7,716 bases of DNA from Fibrobacteria bacterium GUT77 (GTDB lineage: Bacteria; Fibrobacterota; Chitinivibrionia; Chitinivibrionales; Chitinispirillaceae). The translations under genes and the position numbers were made by a program. The notes under the pieces were generated by a model. That model had not been told where the DNA came from. It saw only the letters and a list, made by a program, of their open reading frames with translations, and made no database searches. Positions within the stretch are counted from its first letter, which is position 1. Each line of letters opens with the position of its first letter. Below, piece after piece: positions 6,801 through 7,716 of this stretch. Location of the stretch: NCBI GenBank assembly GCA_001462255.1, contig LIUJ01000061.1, positions 1 through 7,716 of the forward strand. The letters run 5' to 3'.

Positions 6801-6880
6801 ATACCGTAGGTACGGACAAGGACAAGGTAACGCAAAAACCTGCTAAAGCGAAAGACAAGCAAAGCGCTAAAAGGAATTGA
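3812..6880 (+). CDS. PAAR-like DUF4280 spike-tip effector with two GH19-like domains and a DUF5675 domain
   Basis: A 1022-residue multi-domain protein, positions counted from ATG 3812. Residues 1-120 are a DUF4280 PAAR-like domain (KLTCSMGSA, NIAPFGLCKSLINPT, MPCVPN, CVCMWAG), the type that caps VgrG-like spikes of type VI and related contractile systems. Residues about 128-215 are an Ala/Lys-rich helix and an amphipathic stretch. Residues 243-483 form GH19/lysozyme-like domain A: KCFCN, IQKIHFLSQIYLES with Glu319, Glu328, KYKGRGLMQLT (356-366), VDSAGWYW. A charged linker follows. Residues about 550-695 resemble DUF5675, with GVRIHTGN (His642) and DTEGCLLLG (Cys653). Residues 723-985 are a second GH19-like domain B with His799-Glu800, then a basic tail. 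The protein probably cleaves peptidoglycan of rival cells after injection. ATG 3812 is chosen because family similarity begins there; ATG 3767 is possible (1037 residues), while TTG 3710 would sit in the promoter. Base composition falls after about 4535. A membrane-anchored protein is encoded 115 bases downstream. Confidence 0.85.
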   Translation: MPTYVRQSAKLTCSMGSAQSAMQLSHPVNPVLICGAPMAGMADNRTFMNIAPFGLCKSLINPTVIAATAAAGGKLQEMPCVPNMLISWLNPKRDVFVKGRPALTDGSRCVCMWAGIIEVKSAGQNSVISVASPPPAAVAERQTQAAVAEAKEKAEEAAKNESAAKGLKNIIAAAVKKVMEKVVDAIKERVKSALYTISTAVGTPIVAALSTWIRGVAGKADEVKADVNVAKNEAAENATTAEKCFCNRDIGVDEFEEIVKGLRSADGRKDLSLFTVKCNIPLEDRTIKRLTEEFNKACVEYGINHCIQKIHFLSQIYLESDHFNTTLEYATGTKYNPERHADAKKMGNTKDGDGPKYKGRGLMQLTWRNHQLAYLKHARDKFETLRGLTDADIENRDNCFEKLISDTLFGSVDSAGWYWGVWKQIPFKIDDIYNKTLNYAALFADKYQEHISKTINGGESAITQRKIYYEELKKIMNIYQCPNILMADIGTVPPKKEKVDKEKQQNSATAKDNQSSNLAKADGGQTSQKTGGADKITQNSIPTSNTAITARLTRFHFGRMVTLGRFEMFHKDKKDSIFDGYVCEDVVRGKGKSSLDAVKKWKIAAESAIPYGTYICALTPSTKYGIKWEVTKVPGYTGVRIHTGNYAKDTEGCLLLGISIDEKYSQVNESGKKVKAFEKLMSEYGNQDFTLEITDDRKSGVTNDEFTAELSNAPSVSSTVSRKCFCNGEFTTDDLKRIIKALRKAEPNVSGGLFCADDCDIPRDEKTIERLTAEINATCKKRGIDTCIQKIHFLSQIYHESDRFRTSLGNEGLDNDPKYKDRGLIRLIGRETQLTYLKSVKNQNEVLKNIISAIKDKMTTGSIWATNNDILKDLVGKNKKDLTDAVVNPKVDAIIDRQSNNYETIISDSLATCVDSAGWYWNEWKRIPFDIKDIKGKTLNEAALFADKYQEIITRTINDTDEAKIKTKIYYDTLKNVLNVYQCPNVSKADCAVATQHTVGTDKDKVTQKPAKAKDKQSAKRN
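4538..5260 (+). repeat. Intragenic repeat copy A (GH19-like module)
   Basis: This module runs from KCFCN to NIYQCPN and is paralogous to 5978-6766. Shared blocks include CIQKIHFLSQIY (identical in both copies), KYK.RGL, VDSAGWYW, ALFADKYQE and YQCPN. Copy A has Leu318 where copy B has His before the Glu, but it retains Glu328 and a full GRGLMQLT. Confidence 0.85.
5978..6766 (+). repeat. Intragenic repeat copy B (degenerate GH19-like module)
   Basis: The second module runs from KCFCN to NVYQCPN. Relative to copy A it lacks the 19 residues 328-346 (E...KKM), has DRGLIRLIG instead of GRGLMQLTW, and carries about 40 extra residues between YLK and ISDSL. It keeps His799-Glu800. DNA similarity is still visible by eye around IQKIHFLSQIY and VDSAGWYW, so the duplication is old but recognisable. 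Confidence 0.85.
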
Positions 6881-6981
6881 AGAAAAAATGGGGTACGTCG
6901 GATAAATTTGTAGCAAGTTGGAAGAAATAATTACAGATTCTACAGAACTACGCGCCTCTAACGCGGCGCAAAACCAAATAC

Positions 6982-6988
6982 AAAGGAG
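6982..6988 (+). promoter_or_regulatory. Ribosome binding site of the downstream membrane-anchored gene
   Basis: AAAGGAG lies 7 bases before ATG 6996. No separate promoter is evident in the 115-base gap after the effector stop, so the gene is likely on the effector transcript. Confidence 0.75.
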
Positions 6989-6995
6989 ATTTATT

Positions 6996-7716
6996 ATGAG
7001 AAGACTGCTTTATCGCAACCCTCTTATAGCGCTCGTAGTCTTGGCCGTGTTTCTTATATGTAACTATTATAAGGAGCATACCGACCGCAAGGAGCGTGAG
7101 ACGCCAAAAGAACGGCAGGAACAAACGACGCGTAAGAAACAAGCGTCGCCAAAATTCACGTTGGACGAGAAACTCAGGCAAATATGCGTATTGAAGGAGG
7201 AAGAGAGAAAAAAACGTTGTTTTGATTATCCGGTTATCCCGGATTATAAGCGTATATCGTTAAATTCGCTACGCGATGTGATTGAGGTACGATATGAGGC
7301 GCACAACGGCGCTTATTCATCACAGATAGACGCGAAATATGTGTTTAATAAAACATTCGATTCGTTAACGTTAAAACGCATTACACGCACCAATTATTAC
7401 CCCGACGACCGCTACGGCGGAAAGGAGGTATGTGACCGATATTTTGATGATTATGACAGAGACGGCCCCCTTGAAAAATTAATGAAAAAAGCAAATTGTA
7501 ACTACGAATACGCTAATTTGCCGTCGTTACAGAAAATTTATGAAGAAATGTTGGAGATGGATGATTACAAGTTAAAAAACTACAGCGCAAATATATATGT
7601 AATGCGTTATGGGGCGTATTTAAGCGAATACCCGCTATCAGACGCGAATCACGTCATATACAACAATATGGGATACCGTTTGGAGCAAGCTAAGGCTTAT
7701 GACGCGGCAATTTATT
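6996..7716 (+). CDS. Membrane-anchored protein with TPR-like end, candidate immunity or accessory protein (3' end outside window)
   Basis: The frame stays open from ATG 6996 to the window end, 240 codons plus one base, with no stop. Residues 1-8 contain three Arg, then 9-22 are a hydrophobic segment (PLIALVVLAVFLIC), so the N-terminus is a membrane anchor with the rest probably in the periplasm. Cys22 does not sit in a good lipobox because the residue before it is Ile. Residues 26-50 are a highly charged stalk. The body is rich in Tyr, Asp and Lys, with Cys64, Cys75, Cys146 and Cys168. The end, NNMGYRLEQAKAYDAAIY (223-240), fits the first helix pair of a tetratricopeptide repeat (Met-Gly at positions 7-8, Tyr 17, Ala 20). 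I do not recognise the family. Its place directly behind a wall-degrading effector and its predicted periplasmic exposure suggest an immunity or accessory role; this is inference from position. Confidence 0.8.
   Translation, partial: MRRLLYRNPLIALVVLAVFLICNYYKEHTDRKERETPKERQEQTTRKKQASPKFTLDEKLRQICVLKEEERKKRCFDYPVIPDYKRISLNSLRDVIEVRYEAHNGAYSSQIDAKYVFNKTFDSLTLKRITRTNYYPDDRYGGKEVCDRYFDDYDRDGPLEKLMKKANCNYEYANLPSLQKIYEEMLEMDDYKLKNYSANIYVMRYGAYLSEYPLSDANHVIYNNMGYRLEQAKAYDAAIY

Noticed and set aside
1..7716. CRISPR array, tRNA or rRNA genes, insertion sequence
   Set aside because: No regularly spaced repeats, cloverleaf-like segments, rRNA landmarks, transposase motifs or terminal inverted repeats were recognised.

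Overview
The window looks like chromosomal DNA from an FCB-group bacterium. I lean towards Fibrobacterota over Bacteroidota because the SHMT variant is not the Bacteroidota type and Shine-Dalgarno (SD) sequences are clear, but this is only an inference. It combines housekeeping genes with a contractile-injection-type effector locus.

Left part (1-1454): the window opens inside glyA (serine hydroxymethyltransferase), which reads through its PLP-lysine motif to a stop at 669. Next is an AT-rich regulatory stretch with repeated TTTGATTrGTTATG boxes. It precedes a HipB-like XRE regulator (867-1196). The regulator's ATGA stop/start overlap leads into a 23-codon HipA-like stub (1193-1264), so this appears to be a HipBA-type toxin-antitoxin module that has lost its kinase. 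About 0.14 kb further on is a second, degenerate copy of the end of glyA (about 1388-1438), so the regulator module lies between an intact and a vestigial glyA 3' end.

Middle part (1455-3585, minus strand): recF, then dciA (DUF721), then an exported DUF1287 cysteine-hydrolase-like protein. They form a probable operon. dciA starts with GTG inside the last 37 nt of recF and has a strong SD embedded in recF. A recF promoter candidate lies just upstream.

Right part (3586-7716, plus strand): a promoter with TTGACA, a 17-bp spacer and TATCTT drives a 1022-residue protein (3812-6880). It has a DUF4280 PAAR-like spike-tip domain, an Ala-rich helical linker, a GH19/lysozyme-like domain A, a charged linker, a DUF5675-like domain with an H...C pair, a second GH19-like domain B, and a basic tail. 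This is the most notable item: a multi-hydrolase, probably anti-peptidoglycan effector loaded through a PAAR-like tip. Domain A keeps two candidate acidic residues. Domain B has lost a 19-residue block that includes one of them. Base composition drops sharply where the DUF4280 part meets the toxin part, as expected for modular toxin exchange. Directly downstream, with its own strong SD, is an N-terminally membrane-anchored protein with a start-of-TPR motif (6996 to window end, incomplete). It is the natural candidate for an immunity or accessory protein. No sheath, tube or VgrG genes are in the window, so the delivery machine must be elsewhere.
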